A stretch of 64,000 nucleotides of DNA, from assembly GCA_000985875.1 (NCBI GenBank), contig CCRI01000001.1, positions 310,001-374,000 of the forward strand, given 5' to 3'. A program made the translations under genes and the position numbers. The DNA comes from Neorhizobium galegae bv. officinalis. GTDB taxonomy: Bacteria > Pseudomonadota > Alphaproteobacteria > Rhizobiales > Rhizobiaceae. The notes under the pieces are model-generated. The model worked only from the letters and a program-made list of their open reading frames with translations. It had not been told where the DNA came from and made no database searches. Shown one piece after another: positions 28,946 through 40,135 of the stretch (positions within the stretch are counted from its first letter, which is position 1; each line of letters starts with the position of its first letter).

Positions 28946-30273
28946 GCGTATTCGGTTCCTCCCATTTCGGTCTGCCGCGCATGAGGCCGCTGTCTTCCAA
29001 GCGCAGCCATGTCGTTTCGGTCCTCGACATCGGCTCCACCAAGGTGGTCTGCATGATCGCCCGGCTGACGCCGCGCCAGGAAAGCCAGGTTCTGCCCGGC
29101 CGCACCCACAATATCGAGATCATCGGCATCGGCCATCAGCGCTCGCGTGGCGTGAAGTCCGGCGTGATCGGCGATCTCGATGCCGCGGAAAGCGTCGTCC
29201 GTCTCGCGGTCGATGCCGCCGAGCGTATGGCGGGGCTTACCGTCGACAGCCTGATCGTCAACGTCTCCGCCGGCCGCATCACCAGCGACGTCTACACGGC
29301 GACGATCGATCTCGGCGGCCAGGAAGTGGAAGAGGCCGATCTCAAGAAGGTTTTGGTGGCGGCAAGCCAGCAGTCGCTGCGCCAGGACCGCGCCATCCTG
29401 CACTCGCTTCCGACCGGCTTCTCGCTCGACGGCGAACGCGGCATCCGCGATCCGCTGGCGATGTTCGGCGATACGCTTGGCGTCGACATGCATGTCGTGG
29501 CCGCCGAGCGCGCCACGCTGAAGAACCTCGAACTCTGCGTCAACCGTGCGCATCTCTCGGTCGAAGGCATGGTCGCAACGCCTTATGCCAGCGGCCTTGC
29601 AGCGCTCGTCGACGACGAAGTCGAACTCGGCTGCGCCGCGATCGACATGGGCGGCGGCACGACGACGATCTCGGTCTTTGCCGAGGGCAAGCTCGTCCAT
29701 ACGGATGCGATCAGCCTTGGCGGTCATCACGTGACGACGGACCTTGCTCGCGGGCTTTCGACCCGCATCGAGGATGCCGAGCGCATGAAGGTCGTGCACG
29801 GTTCGGCGCTAGCCAACGGTGGCGACGAGCGGGATGTGATCTCCGTTCCGCCGATCGGCGAGGACGACCGTGATCAGCCGACCCAGGTGCCGCGCTCGCT
29901 GGTCACCCGCATCGTGCAGGCGCGCATCGAAGAGACGCTTGAGCTCATCCGCGACCGCATCCAGAAGTCGGGTTTCAGCCCGATCGTCGGCAAACGCGTC
30001 GTGCTCACGGGTGGCGCCAGCCAGCTTACCGGCCTTTCGGAAACGGCGCGCCGCATCCTGGCGCGCAACGTCCGCATCGGTCGTCCGATGGGCGTCTCCG
30101 GCCTGCCAACGGCAGCCAAGGGACCGGCCTTTTCGACGGCGGTCGGACTGATGATCTATCCGCAGGTCGCGGATCTCGAAACACACGCCTCGCAGAGCGG
30201 CCTGATGGCCACGCTGGGAAGCGGCAATGGCAGGCTGGCCCGCGTGGGTCAGTGGTTGAAGGAAAGTTTTTGA
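28942..30273 (+). CDS. ftsA: Cell-division ATPase FtsA
   Basis: 443 residues of the actin-like family. VSVLDIGSTKVVCMIARL begins the phosphate-1 motif, AAIDMGGGTTTISVF is phosphate 2, and VVLTGGASQLTGL the adenosine motif; the SHS2/1C subdomain lies between. A conserved amphipathic membrane-targeting tail is visible (LARVGQWLKESF). FtsA tethers FtsZ to the membrane. The start is TTG, overlapping the ftsQ stop, with GGGAGA nearby; an ATG 13 codons downstream (28981) is an alternative but would trim a conserved-looking tail. Confidence 0.94.
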   Translation: MSVFGSSHFGLPRMRPLSSKRSHVVSVLDIGSTKVVCMIARLTPRQESQVLPGRTHNIEIIGIGHQRSRGVKSGVIGDLDAAESVVRLAVDAAERMAGLTVDSLIVNVSAGRITSDVYTATIDLGGQEVEEADLKKVLVAASQQSLRQDRAILHSLPTGFSLDGERGIRDPLAMFGDTLGVDMHVVAAERATLKNLELCVNRAHLSVEGMVATPYASGLAALVDDEVELGCAAIDMGGGTTTISVFAEGKLVHTDAISLGGHHVTTDLARGLSTRIEDAERMKVVHGSALANGGDERDVISVPPIGEDDRDQPTQVPRSLVTRIVQARIEETLELIRDRIQKSGFSPIVGKRVVLTGGASQLTGLSETARRILARNVRIGRPMGVSGLPTAAKGPAFSTAVGLMIYPQVADLETHASQSGLMATLGSGNGRLARVGQWLKESF

Positions 30274-30360
30274 TGCGAAGGGCTTCGGCCCGCGCATCGG
30301 AGAAGAGTTGCAATGAATTGGCCGGCGGCGATGCGGCCAGCAAAAGAAGGAACTGGTGCA

Positions 30361-32154
30361 ATGACCATCAAGCTGCAAAAGCCTGATATCACCGAGTTGA
30401 AGCCTCGGATTACCGTGTTTGGCGTCGGTGGCGGCGGCGGTAACGCCGTCAACAACATGATCACAGCCGGCCTCGAAGGCGTCGATTTCGTCGTCGCCAA
30501 TACCGATGCCCAGGCGCTGACCATGACCAAGGCCGAGCGCATCATCCAGATGGGCGCCCGGGTCACCGAAGGTCTCGGCGCCGGTTCGCAGCCGGAAGTC
30601 GGCCGCGCCGCCGCGGAAGAGTGCCTCGACGAAATCGTCGATCACCTGCACGGCACGCACATGTGCTTCGTCACCGCCGGCATGGGCGGCGGCACCGGCA
30701 CGGGTGCCGCTCCGGTCGTCGCACAGGCCGCCCGCTCCAAGGGCATCCTGACCGTCGGCGTCGTCACCAAGCCGTTCCATTTCGAAGGCCAGCGCCGCAT
30801 GCGGCTTGCTGAATCCGGCATCCAGGAACTGCAGAAGTCGGTCGACACGCTGATCGTCATTCCGAACCAGAACCTTTTCCGCATCGCCAATGACAAGACG
30901 ACCTTCGCCGACGCGTTCGCGATGGCCGACCAGGTTCTCTATTCCGGCGTCGCCTGCATCACCGACCTGATGGTCAAGGAAGGCCTGATCAACCTCGACT
31001 TCGCCGACGTCCGCTCGGTGATGCGCGAGATGGGCCGCGCGATGATGGGTACCGGCGAAGCATCCGGCCCGGGCCGTGCCATGCAGGCCGCCGAAGCCGC
31101 CATCGCCAACCCGCTGCTCGATGAGACCTCGATGAAGGGCGCCCAGGGCCTCCTCATCTCGATCACCGGTGGCCGCGACCTGACGCTGTTCGAAGTCGAC
31201 GAAGCTGCGACCCGCATCCGCGAAGAAGTCGATCCGGATGCGAACATCATCCTCGGCGCGACCTTCGACGAAGCGCTCGAAGGCCTGATCCGTGTGTCGG
31301 TCGTGGCGACCGGCATCGATCGTGCCGCCGGCGCCGTCGATATTCGTGCCGCCGAAATGCGCGCTGCCACGAAGCCGATCATCCGCCCGTCGGCCGCCAT
31401 TGCTCCGGCTCCGGTTGCCGCTCAGCCGGTCCCGGTCATGCAGGCAGCCCCGGCGCCGAAGCCGGTCGTCGATCCGATCGCCGAGACGATCCGCATGGCG
31501 GAAGCCGAAATGGAACGCGAACTCGCCATCGCCGAGCCGCAGCAGCAGTATGCGGCACCGGCACCCCAGCCGGTCGCTCAGCAGCCGGTGATGCAGCAGC
31601 AGGAAGAGTTCCGTCCGCAGAGCCGCATCTTCGCAGCAGCTCCGGCCGAAGCACCGGCTCCGGTCATGAGCCGCCCGGCTCTGGCCCCGCAGCCGGCCCC
31701 GGTTCATCATCACCTGCAGCAGCCCGCTCCGGCGATGAGCCAGCCGGCTCCGCGCCCGGCGCAGCCGGTCTACCGCGAGCCGACGGCGCCTTCCATGTCG
31801 CAGGTGGTCGAACCGGTTCGCATGCCGAAGGTCGAGGATTTCCCGCCGGTCGTGAAGGCCGAAATGGATCGCCGCGCCCAGCCCGTGCAGCATGTTCAGG
31901 AAGAACGCGGCCCGATGGGTCTCCTGAAGCGGATCACCAACTCGCTCGGTCGCCGCGAAGAGGAAGAGCCTGCTCACATCGAGCCGGCCGCACCGGCTCC
32001 GGCCCCGCAGCAGCGTCGTCCGCTGTCGGCCGAGGCAAGCCTCTACGCGCCGCGCCGCGGCAATCTCGACGATCATGGACGTGCGGTTCCGCAGGCCCAT
32101 CACGAGGAAGACCAGCTCGAAATTCCGGCCTTCCTGCGCCGCCAGTCGAACTGA
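30361..32154 (+). CDS. ftsZ: Cell-division GTPase FtsZ with long C-terminal linker
   Basis: 597 residues, the long alphaproteobacterial form. Tubulin-like core at about 15-320: [14 protein letters not shown], the GTP signature GGGTGTG at 109-115, and [11 protein letters not shown] (T7 loop). A linker of roughly 260 residues rich in Pro, Ala and Gln follows, then the conserved C-terminal peptide [10 protein letters not shown] that binds FtsA and other partners. An 87-base gap after ftsA and AAGGA ten bases ahead of the ATG set the start; an in-frame ATG at 30313 has no such site. Gene ends the cluster, followed by a strong terminator. Confidence 0.97.
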   Translation: MTIKLQKPDITELKPRITVFGVGGGGGNAVNNMITAGLEGVDFVVANTDAQALTMTKAERIIQMGARVTEGLGAGSQPEVGRAAAEECLDEIVDHLHGTHMCFVTAGMGGGTGTGAAPVVAQAARSKGILTVGVVTKPFHFEGQRRMRLAESGIQELQKSVDTLIVIPNQNLFRIANDKTTFADAFAMADQVLYSGVACITDLMVKEGLINLDFADVRSVMREMGRAMMGTGEASGPGRAMQAAEAAIANPLLDETSMKGAQGLLISITGGRDLTLFEVDEAATRIREEVDPDANIILGATFDEALEGLIRVSVVATGIDRAAGAVDIRAAEMRAATKPIIRPSAAIAPAPVAAQPVPVMQAAPAPKPVVDPIAETIRMAEAEMERELAIAEPQQQYAAPAPQPVAQQPVMQQQEEFRPQSRIFAAAPAEAPAPVMSRPALAPQPAPVHHHLQQPAPAMSQPAPRPAQPVYREPTAPSMSQVVEPVRMPKVEDFPPVVKAEMDRRAQPVQHVQEERGPMGLLKRITNSLGRREEEEPAHIEPAAPAPAPQQRRPLSAEASLYAPRRGNLDDHGRAVPQAHHEEDQLEIPAFLRRQSN

Positions 32155-32178
32155 GTTAAAGACGGTCACGAAACGTGA

Positions 32179-32209
32179 AGAAGGCCCGGATCACGCATCC
32201 GGGCCTTCT
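32179..32209 (+). terminator. Rho-independent terminator after ftsZ
   Basis: Thirteen-pair stem (AGAAGGCCCGGAT paired with ATCCGGGCCTTCT) with loop CACGC, followed by CGCATTTTG. It closes the ddlB-ftsQAZ unit and isolates lpxC, whose promoter must lie in 32210-32410. Confidence 0.88.
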
Positions 32210-32410
32210 CGCATTTTGTCAATCAACACGCAGGGTTAACAACGTAACAATCCGAAATGAACAGTGATTTGGATTGTGCCGGATGGCTGCGTATGAAAGA
32301 CGCTGAGACACGCCGACAGAGATCGACCGAATTCAGGCGATCGGTCCGGCAGGCGTTAAGAATATCGGATCCTTCTGCTTTACGGATCCGGCGAAAAGAA
32401 GGCAGCAGGA

Positions 32411-33367
32411 ATGACCATCGGACTGTTCGGTTTCCAGACCACCATCGCCTCCCCGGTAACCCTGAAGGGCATTGGCGTTCATTCCGGAGCCCCCGTCAGC
32501 CTTACTTTTCAGCCTGCAGAAGCCGGCACCGGCGTAATATTCACGCGTCTTCTGGACGACGGCAGCTCGGTCGAATATCGGGCCGTTTCCTCCCAGGTCG
32601 GCAATACCGATCTCTGCACCGTTCTCGGCACTTCGCTTTCCCGCTCCGTCGCGACGATCGAACATGTGATGGCCGCGATTTACGCGCTCGGCATCGACAA
32701 CCTCATGGTCGAAGTCGACAGCGGCGAGATGCCGATCATGGACGGCAGCTCCCTTCCTTTCATCGAAGCGATCGAGCAGGCCGGCATCGTCAACCTCGGC
32801 ATCAAGCGCCGTTATATCCGTGTCCTGAAGCCGGTCCGTATCGACTCCGGCGCTTCCTGGTCCGAGTTCCGCCCCTATGACGGCACGCGCTTCGAAGTCG
32901 AGATCGATTTCTCCTCGCCGCTGATCGGCCGCCAGAGCTGGAAGGGCGACCTGACGCCTGAGACCTTCAAGAAGGAACTCTCCCGCGCCCGCACATTCGG
33001 CTTCATGCGCGACGTCGAGCGTCTCTGGGCCGCCGGTTACGCACTCGGTTCCTCGCTCGAAAATTCGGTTGTCATCTCCGACGACGACACGATCGTCAAT
33101 GTCGAGGGCCTTCGTTACAAGGATGAATTCGTCCGCCACAAGACGCTCGACGCCGTCGGCGACCTGGCGCTTGCCGGCGCCCAGTTCATCGGCTGCTACC
33201 GCTCCTACCGCGGCGGCCACAAGATGAATGCCAATGCGCTGAAGGCGCTGATGAGCGACCCGACGGCTTACGAGGTCGTCGAGGCTCCGTCGTCGCGTGC
33301 GGCCCGCGTGCGGGCAGGGGAGTTCGTACCGGTCAACGTGCCGGAACTCGCGTCCTGGTTTGCCTGA
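32411..33367 (+). CDS. lpxC: UDP-3-O-acyl-GlcNAc deacetylase LpxC
   Basis: 318 residues. First committed step of lipid A synthesis, removal of the N-acetyl group from UDP-3-O-acyl-GlcNAc. Zinc ligands are in place: His85 in ATIEHVMAA, His243 and Asp247 in RHKTLDAVGD; the general base region Glu84 and His270 (YRGGHKMNA) are present. The N-terminal QTTIASPVTLKGIGVHSG is typical. The ATG is preceded by GCAGGA. Short intergenic stretch with its own promoter and terminator indicates monocistronic expression. Confidence 0.97.
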   Translation: MTIGLFGFQTTIASPVTLKGIGVHSGAPVSLTFQPAEAGTGVIFTRLLDDGSSVEYRAVSSQVGNTDLCTVLGTSLSRSVATIEHVMAAIYALGIDNLMVEVDSGEMPIMDGSSLPFIEAIEQAGIVNLGIKRRYIRVLKPVRIDSGASWSEFRPYDGTRFEVEIDFSSPLIGRQSWKGDLTPETFKKELSRARTFGFMRDVERLWAAGYALGSSLENSVVISDDDTIVNVEGLRYKDEFVRHKTLDAVGDLALAGAQFIGCYRSYRGGHKMNANALKALMSDPTAYEVVEAPSSRAARVRAGEFVPVNVPELASWFA

Positions 33368-33388
33368 TAAAGTTGATCCAGTCGACTC

Positions 33389-33410
33389 GGCCGCTTCTCC
33401 GGAAGCGGCC
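33389..33410 (+). terminator. Rho-independent terminator after lpxC
   Basis: Nine-pair stem GGCCGCTTC/GGAGCGGCC-type (GGCCGCTTC with GAAGCGGCC) and four-base loop, followed by TTTTTCTTTTT. A near-ideal intrinsic terminator 21 bases after the lpxC stop. Confidence 0.95.
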
Positions 33411-33586
33411 TTTTTCTTTTTGGGAGACAGGTTCCGATTTAACCTTGAAATGCCGTATATTGCGGCGACGTGCCACAAAAATGCATTAATGCCACAGCAT
33501 TGCGTTGCTCTCCCTTTGCTTTTATGGCTAGAACGGCCTGCTTGGGCAGCGGGCTTTTCAGGCGCGGGACGATCAGGAACTGTCGA

Positions 33587-34453
33587 ATGAACCATGTAAG
33601 GTCTGTTGGAATGCGTAAGACGGCAAGAGTAGCGCTTGTGTCGCTGGTGCTGGCCGGCGCCGGCTTTGGCATGACCGCGTGCCAGTCGGATCCCGATATC
33701 GACATCACCAAGCTCGGTCTCGAAACGGATGCGCCGGAGACGCTCTACAACCAGGGTCTCGCCAACATGAAGGCCGGCAACCTTGCCGAAGCGGGCCGCA
33801 AGTTCGATTCGATCGACCGCCAGAATCCCTTCACCGAATGGGGCCGCAAGGCGCTCGTCATGAGCACATTCACCAAGTACCGGCTCGGCCGCAACGACGA
33901 GGCGGTGGCCACCGGCAACCGCTACATGAGCCAGTATCCGCAGTCGCAGGATTCGGCCTATGTCCAGTATCTCGTCGGCCTCGCCTACTCCAAGCAGATC
34001 GCCGACGTGACCCAGGACCAGCGCGCTGCGGTGCGCACCATCGATGCGATGAACAAGGTCGTGACCAACTATCCGACCTCGGAATATGTCGAGGATGCGC
34101 AGGCGAAGATCCGCTTTGCGCGCGACCAGCTCGCCGGCAAGGAAATGCAGATCGGCCGGTATTATCTGGAGCGCAAGGAATATCTTGCCGCGATCCAGCG
34201 TTTCCGCAACGTGGTCGAGCAATATCCCAACACCAACCAGGTGGAAGAAGCGCTGGCGCGCCTGACGGAAGCCTATTATGCGATGGGCATCACGGAAGAG
34301 GCGCAGACCGCTGCTGCCGTCCTCGGGCGCAATTATCCCGACAGCCAGTGGTATGCGGATTCCTTCAAGCTGCTGAAGGGCAACGGCGTCGAACCGCGCG
34401 AGAATCGCGGTTCGTGGATTTCCCGCGCCGGGGCCAAGCTGATCGGCGCTTAA
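33587..34453 (+). CDS. bamD: Outer-membrane assembly lipoprotein BamD
   Basis: 288 residues. Signal sequence with lipobox GMTAC, then a chain of tetratricopeptide repeats (APETLYNQGLANMKAGNLAEAGRKF, given as YNQGLANMKAGN; RYYLERKEYLAAIQRF; VEEALARLTEAYYAMG). BamD is the essential lipoprotein of the BAM complex that inserts beta-barrel proteins in the outer membrane. The ATG at 33587 has AGGA eight bases upstream; the ATG at 33611 gives a shorter, more usual signal peptide, so the start is uncertain. It neighbours lpxC and recN, the conserved rhizobial order. Confidence 0.93.
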   Translation: MNHVRSVGMRKTARVALVSLVLAGAGFGMTACQSDPDIDITKLGLETDAPETLYNQGLANMKAGNLAEAGRKFDSIDRQNPFTEWGRKALVMSTFTKYRLGRNDEAVATGNRYMSQYPQSQDSAYVQYLVGLAYSKQIADVTQDQRAAVRTIDAMNKVVTNYPTSEYVEDAQAKIRFARDQLAGKEMQIGRYYLERKEYLAAIQRFRNVVEQYPNTNQVEEALARLTEAYYAMGITEEAQTAAAVLGRNYPDSQWYADSFKLLKGNGVEPRENRGSWISRAGAKLIGA

Positions 34454-34463
34454 GGTCTGAGAC

Positions 34464-36137
34464 ATGCTGATCCAGTTATCGATCCGCGATATCGTTCTGA
34501 TCGAGCGGCTGGACCTTGCCTTCGAGACCGGCCTTTCGGTGCTGACCGGCGAAACCGGGGCCGGCAAATCGATCCTTCTCGACAGTCTTTCGCTGGCGCT
34601 CGGCGGCCGCGGTGACGGCAGCCTGGTGCGTCATGGCGAGGACAAGGGCCAGGTAACGGCCGTCTTCGACGTGTCCGGCGGCCACGGCGCCCGAAAACTC
34701 CTGCGCGATAACGGCATCGACGACGACGGCGACCTGATCTTCCGCCGCATCCAGTCGGCCGACGGGCGCACCCGCGCTTCTATCAACGACCAGCCGGTCA
34801 GCGTGCAGCTGATGCGCCAGGCCGGCCAGCTTCTGGTCGAGATCCACGGGCAGCACGACGACCGAGCGCTGATCGATACCGACGCCCACCGCATGCTGCT
34901 CGACGCATTTACCGGCCTTGGCGACGAGGTGCTGCAGCTTTCCGGCCTTTATCGCTCGTGGCGGGACGCGGAACGGGCCTTCAAGACCCATCGCGCCAAG
35001 GTCGAGGCCGCGGCCCGCGAAGCCGACTATATCCGCGCCTCCGTGGAAGAGCTCGAAGCGCTCTCGCCGCGCGACGGCGAAGAGGACGAGCTTGCCGAGC
35101 AGCGCTCGCGGATGCAGAAGTCCGAACGCATCGCCGGCGACATTTCCGAAGCCTCCGAATTCCTCAACGGCAATGCATCGCCCGTGCCGCTGATCGCCTC
35201 GCTGGTGCGGCGCCTGGAGCGCAAGAGCCACGAGGCGCCGGGCCTGCTCGAAGAGACTGTCGAGCTTCTCGACCAGGCGCTGAACTATCTCTCCAATGCC
35301 CAGATGGAAGTCGAGGCGGCGCTGAGGCGCACCGAATTCGATCCGCGCGAACTGGAGCGGGTCGAGGAGCGGCTGTTTGCGCTCCGGGCCGCCGGCCGTA
35401 AATATTCGATCCCGGTCGCCGACCTGCCGGAGCTTGCCCAAAAAATGATATCGGACCTTGCCGATCTCGATGCCGGCGAAGAGAAGCTCGCCGAGCTGGA
35501 AAAGCTGACCGCCGCTGCCAAGGCCGCCTACGATCAGGCCGCCGCCATCCTGTCCGAGAAGCGCCGGCACGGCGCCGAGGCTCTGGCCGAAGCCGTCATG
35601 GCCGAGCTGCCGGCTCTGAAGCTCGAACGGGCCCGCTTCATGGTCGATGTGGCGAGCGATCCGGAAGCGGCGAGCGCCGAAGGCATCGATACCGTCGAAT
35701 TCCATGTCCAGACCAATCCCGGCACGCGCCCCGGCCCGATCATGAAGGTCGCTTCCGGTGGCGAGCTGTCGCGTTTCCTTTTGGCGCTCAAGGTCGCGCT
35801 CGCCGATCGCGGCTCGGCGCCGACGCTGGTGTTCGACGAAATCGATACCGGTGTCGGCGGTGCCGTCGCCGATGCGATCGGCCAGCGGCTGAAACGGCTG
35901 TCGGACAAGGTGCAGGTGCTGTCCGTCACCCACGCGCCGCAGGTGGCCGCACGCGCTGCAACCCATCTCCTGATCTCCAAGGGTCCGGCCGGCGAGGGCA
36001 CCGACAAGATCGCCACCCGCGTCGCCACCATGGAGCCGGAACACCGCACCGAAGAGATCGCCCGCATGCTCGCCGGGGCTTCTGTCACCGACGAGGCGAG
36101 GGCGGCGGCCAAGCGGCTGCTGGCTGGGAACGGATAG
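34464..36137 (+). CDS. recN: DNA repair protein RecN
   Basis: 557 residues, SMC-like ATPase. Walker A GETGAGKS at 29-36, a long central coiled coil of about 250 residues broken in the middle, the ABC signature VASGGELSRFLLALK and Walker B LVFDEIDTGVGG, followed by the VLSVTHAPQVAARA switch region. RecN acts early at double-strand breaks. It starts ten bases after bamD, so the two are probably co-transcribed. A SOS LexA-type box upstream is not apparent. Confidence 0.96.
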   Translation: MLIQLSIRDIVLIERLDLAFETGLSVLTGETGAGKSILLDSLSLALGGRGDGSLVRHGEDKGQVTAVFDVSGGHGARKLLRDNGIDDDGDLIFRRIQSADGRTRASINDQPVSVQLMRQAGQLLVEIHGQHDDRALIDTDAHRMLLDAFTGLGDEVLQLSGLYRSWRDAERAFKTHRAKVEAAAREADYIRASVEELEALSPRDGEEDELAEQRSRMQKSERIAGDISEASEFLNGNASPVPLIASLVRRLERKSHEAPGLLEETVELLDQALNYLSNAQMEVEAALRRTEFDPRELERVEERLFALRAAGRKYSIPVADLPELAQKMISDLADLDAGEEKLAELEKLTAAAKAAYDQAAAILSEKRRHGAEALAEAVMAELPALKLERARFMVDVASDPEAASAEGIDTVEFHVQTNPGTRPGPIMKVASGGELSRFLLALKVALADRGSAPTLVFDEIDTGVGGAVADAIGQRLKRLSDKVQVLSVTHAPQVAARAATHLLISKGPAGEGTDKIATRVATMEPEHRTEEIARMLAGASVTDEARAAAKRLLAGNG

Positions 36138-36150
36138 GGCTGCGCCAGAA

Positions 36151-36323
36151 CGCCCCCCTCTGCCCTGCCGGGCATCTCCCCCACAGGTGGGGAGATTGGC
36201 TGGGCGTTCGCTCACCACTCCCGATCTGAATCCGTTCCTGCGCGAGATTTTAGGAAGCGGGGAGCACGCTGCTTGTAATCTCCCCACCCGTGGGGGAGAT
36301 GCCCGGCAGGGCAGAGGGGGGCG
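36151..36323. repeat. 47-bp inverted-repeat pair, RIME-like intergenic element
   Basis: Left arm 36151-36197 and right arm 36277-36323 are inverted copies that differ at one position of 47; the 79-bp spacer is unrelated. Each arm also holds an internal palindrome around CATCTCCCCCAC...GTGGGGAGAT. GC-rich elements of this style, with CCCCTCTG...CTGCCGGGCATCTCC ends, are scattered through rhizobial intergenic regions and are known as Rhizobium intergenic mosaic elements; assignment to that class is by resemblance. The structure can fold into a very stable hairpin and separates recN from ligA. The rest of the 309-bp gap 36138-36446 shows no gene. Confidence 0.85.
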
Positions 36324-36440
36324 GGCACGGCACGCCCTGTCTTTAAGGGCACTGCGAAATGCATCCCGCATCCGCGTCCTCCACCCTTCCCATCGGTAAA
36401 TTTTGCTCTACAAAACGACTCCTCGCTACCCGAGGAGTAG

Positions 36441-38603
<2,163 letters not shown>

Positions 38604-38609
38604 CGAAGG

Positions 38610-39149
38610 TCACGCCCTGAACCGCGCCATCGAATAGGCGTCGATATATTCGCCGTCGCGGAAGGCGAATTGCTTGAAATGGCCTTCCTTCACGAAGCCG
38701 TTCCGCTCGTAGAGGCGGATCGCCGTTTCGTTGTCGGTATAGACGGTCAGCTCGATGCGCTTCAGATCCAGCCACCGGTCGGCGGTGGCGAGGATTTCCC
38801 CGATCAGGGCGCGGCCGATCCCGCGACCCGTATAGGCATCGTGGACGCCCATGCCGATACTTCCTGCATGGACGCGGCGATTGGCGTAACGCGTCATCCC
38901 CACATCGCCGACGATCCTATCTTTCAGGACGGCGACCAGCGATATGAAGTTGGCCGACTGGTTTTCGATGCCTTTGCGGATTTCCTCAGGGCTGTGGTGG
39001 GGCGTGCGCAGGGTGCCGTAGCGATAGCCTGGCAGGTTGTGCAGCGCCGTGATATCAGGCGCGTCTGCCGGCGTGCGTGCGCGGATCGACAGGCCTTCGG
39101 GCCATCGAGCGTCTGGGTCCAAAGGCGGCGGGATATCGAAATCTGGCAT
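38610..39149 (-). CDS. GNAT-family N-acetyltransferase
   Basis: 179 residues. Full acetyltransferase fold of about 150 residues: SIRARTPADAPDITALHNLPG (first strand and helix), IVGDVGMTRYANRRVHAGSIGMGV (beta 2-4), the acetyl-CoA pyrophosphate loop DAYTGRGIGRALIGEIL and LTVYTDNETAIRLYERNGFVKEG near the C-terminus. It resembles the RimJ/RimL and phosphinothricin-acetyltransferase-like branch, but the acceptor cannot be deduced. The start at 39149 follows AAGGAGAGCACG; upstream in-frame codons to 39254 lack such a site. Confidence 0.88.
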   Translation of the reverse strand: MPDFDIPPPLDPDARWPEGLSIRARTPADAPDITALHNLPGYRYGTLRTPHHSPEEIRKGIENQSANFISLVAVLKDRIVGDVGMTRYANRRVHAGSIGMGVHDAYTGRGIGRALIGEILATADRWLDLKRIELTVYTDNETAIRLYERNGFVKEGHFKQFAFRDGEYIDAYSMARFRA

Positions 39150-39363
39150 CGTGCTCTCCTTGGTCTTCGCCGAGGCAGAGCGGAAACACCGAACCCTGCC
39201 ATCGGCAGGGTTGGTGAACGGATGACCGGTTAACGCGCCAAAACCGCCACGCACCCTGCGGGGTGAATGGTCACGGTAAGATGCATGTGGGCGGCGAAAC
39301 GGATCATGGCGCGCAAGGTCTCAGACAAGCGCCGAAACGTCAAGAGTGCAATCACTTGATTTG

Positions 39364-39378
39364 TTCCCGTATTGGGAA
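39364..39378. promoter_or_regulatory. Palindromic operator of the higBA module
   Basis: TTCCC-N5-GGGAA inverted repeat ending 11 bases before the higB start codon. HigA antitoxins bind such short palindromes to repress their own operon, so this is the probable autoregulatory site. AT-rich TGATTTG and AATAATTT flank it. Confidence 0.6.
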
Positions 39379-39389
39379 TAATTTGTGCC

Positions 39390-39686
39390 ATGCAGGTGAT
39401 TGCGAAATCGACCTTGAGATCGTTTTGGGAGCGCCACCCGCAAGCAAAAGGGCCGCTCGGTTTCTGGCATGCCGCAGTCAGCAAAGCGGAATGGAATGGT
39501 CCGGTGGACGTGAAGCGTATGTTTGGCGCAAAAGTTGATTTTATCGCGGACAATCGTCTCATATTCGATATCGCGGGCAACAAATACCGCCTGATCGTTC
39601 ACGTCGCCTACGAATACCGGCGGGTGCTGATCAAGTTCGTGGGGACGCATTCCGAATATGACCGGATCGACCCGGAGACGATATGA
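39390..39686 (+). CDS. higB: HigB-family toxin (mRNA interferase)
   Basis: 98 residues, RelE/HigB fold. Diagnostic sequences: MQVIAKSTLRSFWERHP at the start, FDIAGNKYRLIVHVAYEYRRVLIKFVGTH trimmed here as GNKYRLIVHVAY and VLIKFVGTHSEYD at the end, as in HigB toxins that cleave translated mRNA on the ribosome. Toxin-first order, with the antitoxin start overlapping the stop by four bases, is typical for HigBA. ATG at 39390 is favoured over the earlier in-frame ATG at 39372, which lies inside the operator. Confidence 0.9.
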   Translation: MQVIAKSTLRSFWERHPQAKGPLGFWHAAVSKAEWNGPVDVKRMFGAKVDFIADNRLIFDIAGNKYRLIVHVAYEYRRVLIKFVGTHSEYDRIDPETI

Positions 39687-40066
39687 TGGAAAATATCAGA
39701 CCGATCAGGAATGAAGACGATCTGAAATGGGCAATCGAAGAAGTCGCCCCCTATTTCGACCAGCCTCCGGCCAAGGGAAGTGCTGATGCCGATCGATTCG
39801 ATGTGCTCTCCGACCTTATCGAAGCCTATGAAAACCGATCCTTCCCAAAGGAGGAGCAGGAGCCGATCGAATTTCTGCAAGGGTTTATGGAGATGACCGG
39901 TCGGACCCAGAGCGACCTTGCGGATATTCTGGGTTCACGCTCCCGCGCATCGGAAATCCTCAATCGAAAACGTGCCCTGACGGTCGAAATGATCTTTAGG
40001 CTTCAGCAGGACTGGGGCGTGCCGGCCGATTGTCTGGTGAAGCCCTATTCCCTTGCCGTGGCGTGA
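39683..40066 (+). CDS. higA: HigA-family antitoxin (HTH Xre type)
   Basis: 127 residues. N-terminal acidic toxin-binding region (RPIRNEDDLKWAIEEVAPYFDQ) and C-terminal HTH: FMEMTGRTQSDLADILGSRSRASEILNRKRALT, trimmed as TQSDLADILGSRSRASEILN, a HigA recognition helix. It neutralises HigB and represses the operon through the palindrome at 39364. Two adjacent ATG codons (39683, 39686) could serve as start; the first gives the four-base overlap. Confidence 0.9.
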   Translation: MMENIRPIRNEDDLKWAIEEVAPYFDQPPAKGSADADRFDVLSDLIEAYENRSFPKEEQEPIEFLQGFMEMTGRTQSDLADILGSRSRASEILNRKRALTVEMIFRLQQDWGVPADCLVKPYSLAVA

Positions 40067-40135
40067 TAGCAACGACTGTTTTGCCGAATCGAGGCACTCG
40101 CTGTAGAGAAGATTGAGTTTCTGCAGGATTGCTCC

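Noticed and set aside
29809-32169. 786-residue minus-strand open frame over ftsZ
   Set aside because: Antisense to ftsZ; His/Arg-rich shadow without domains.
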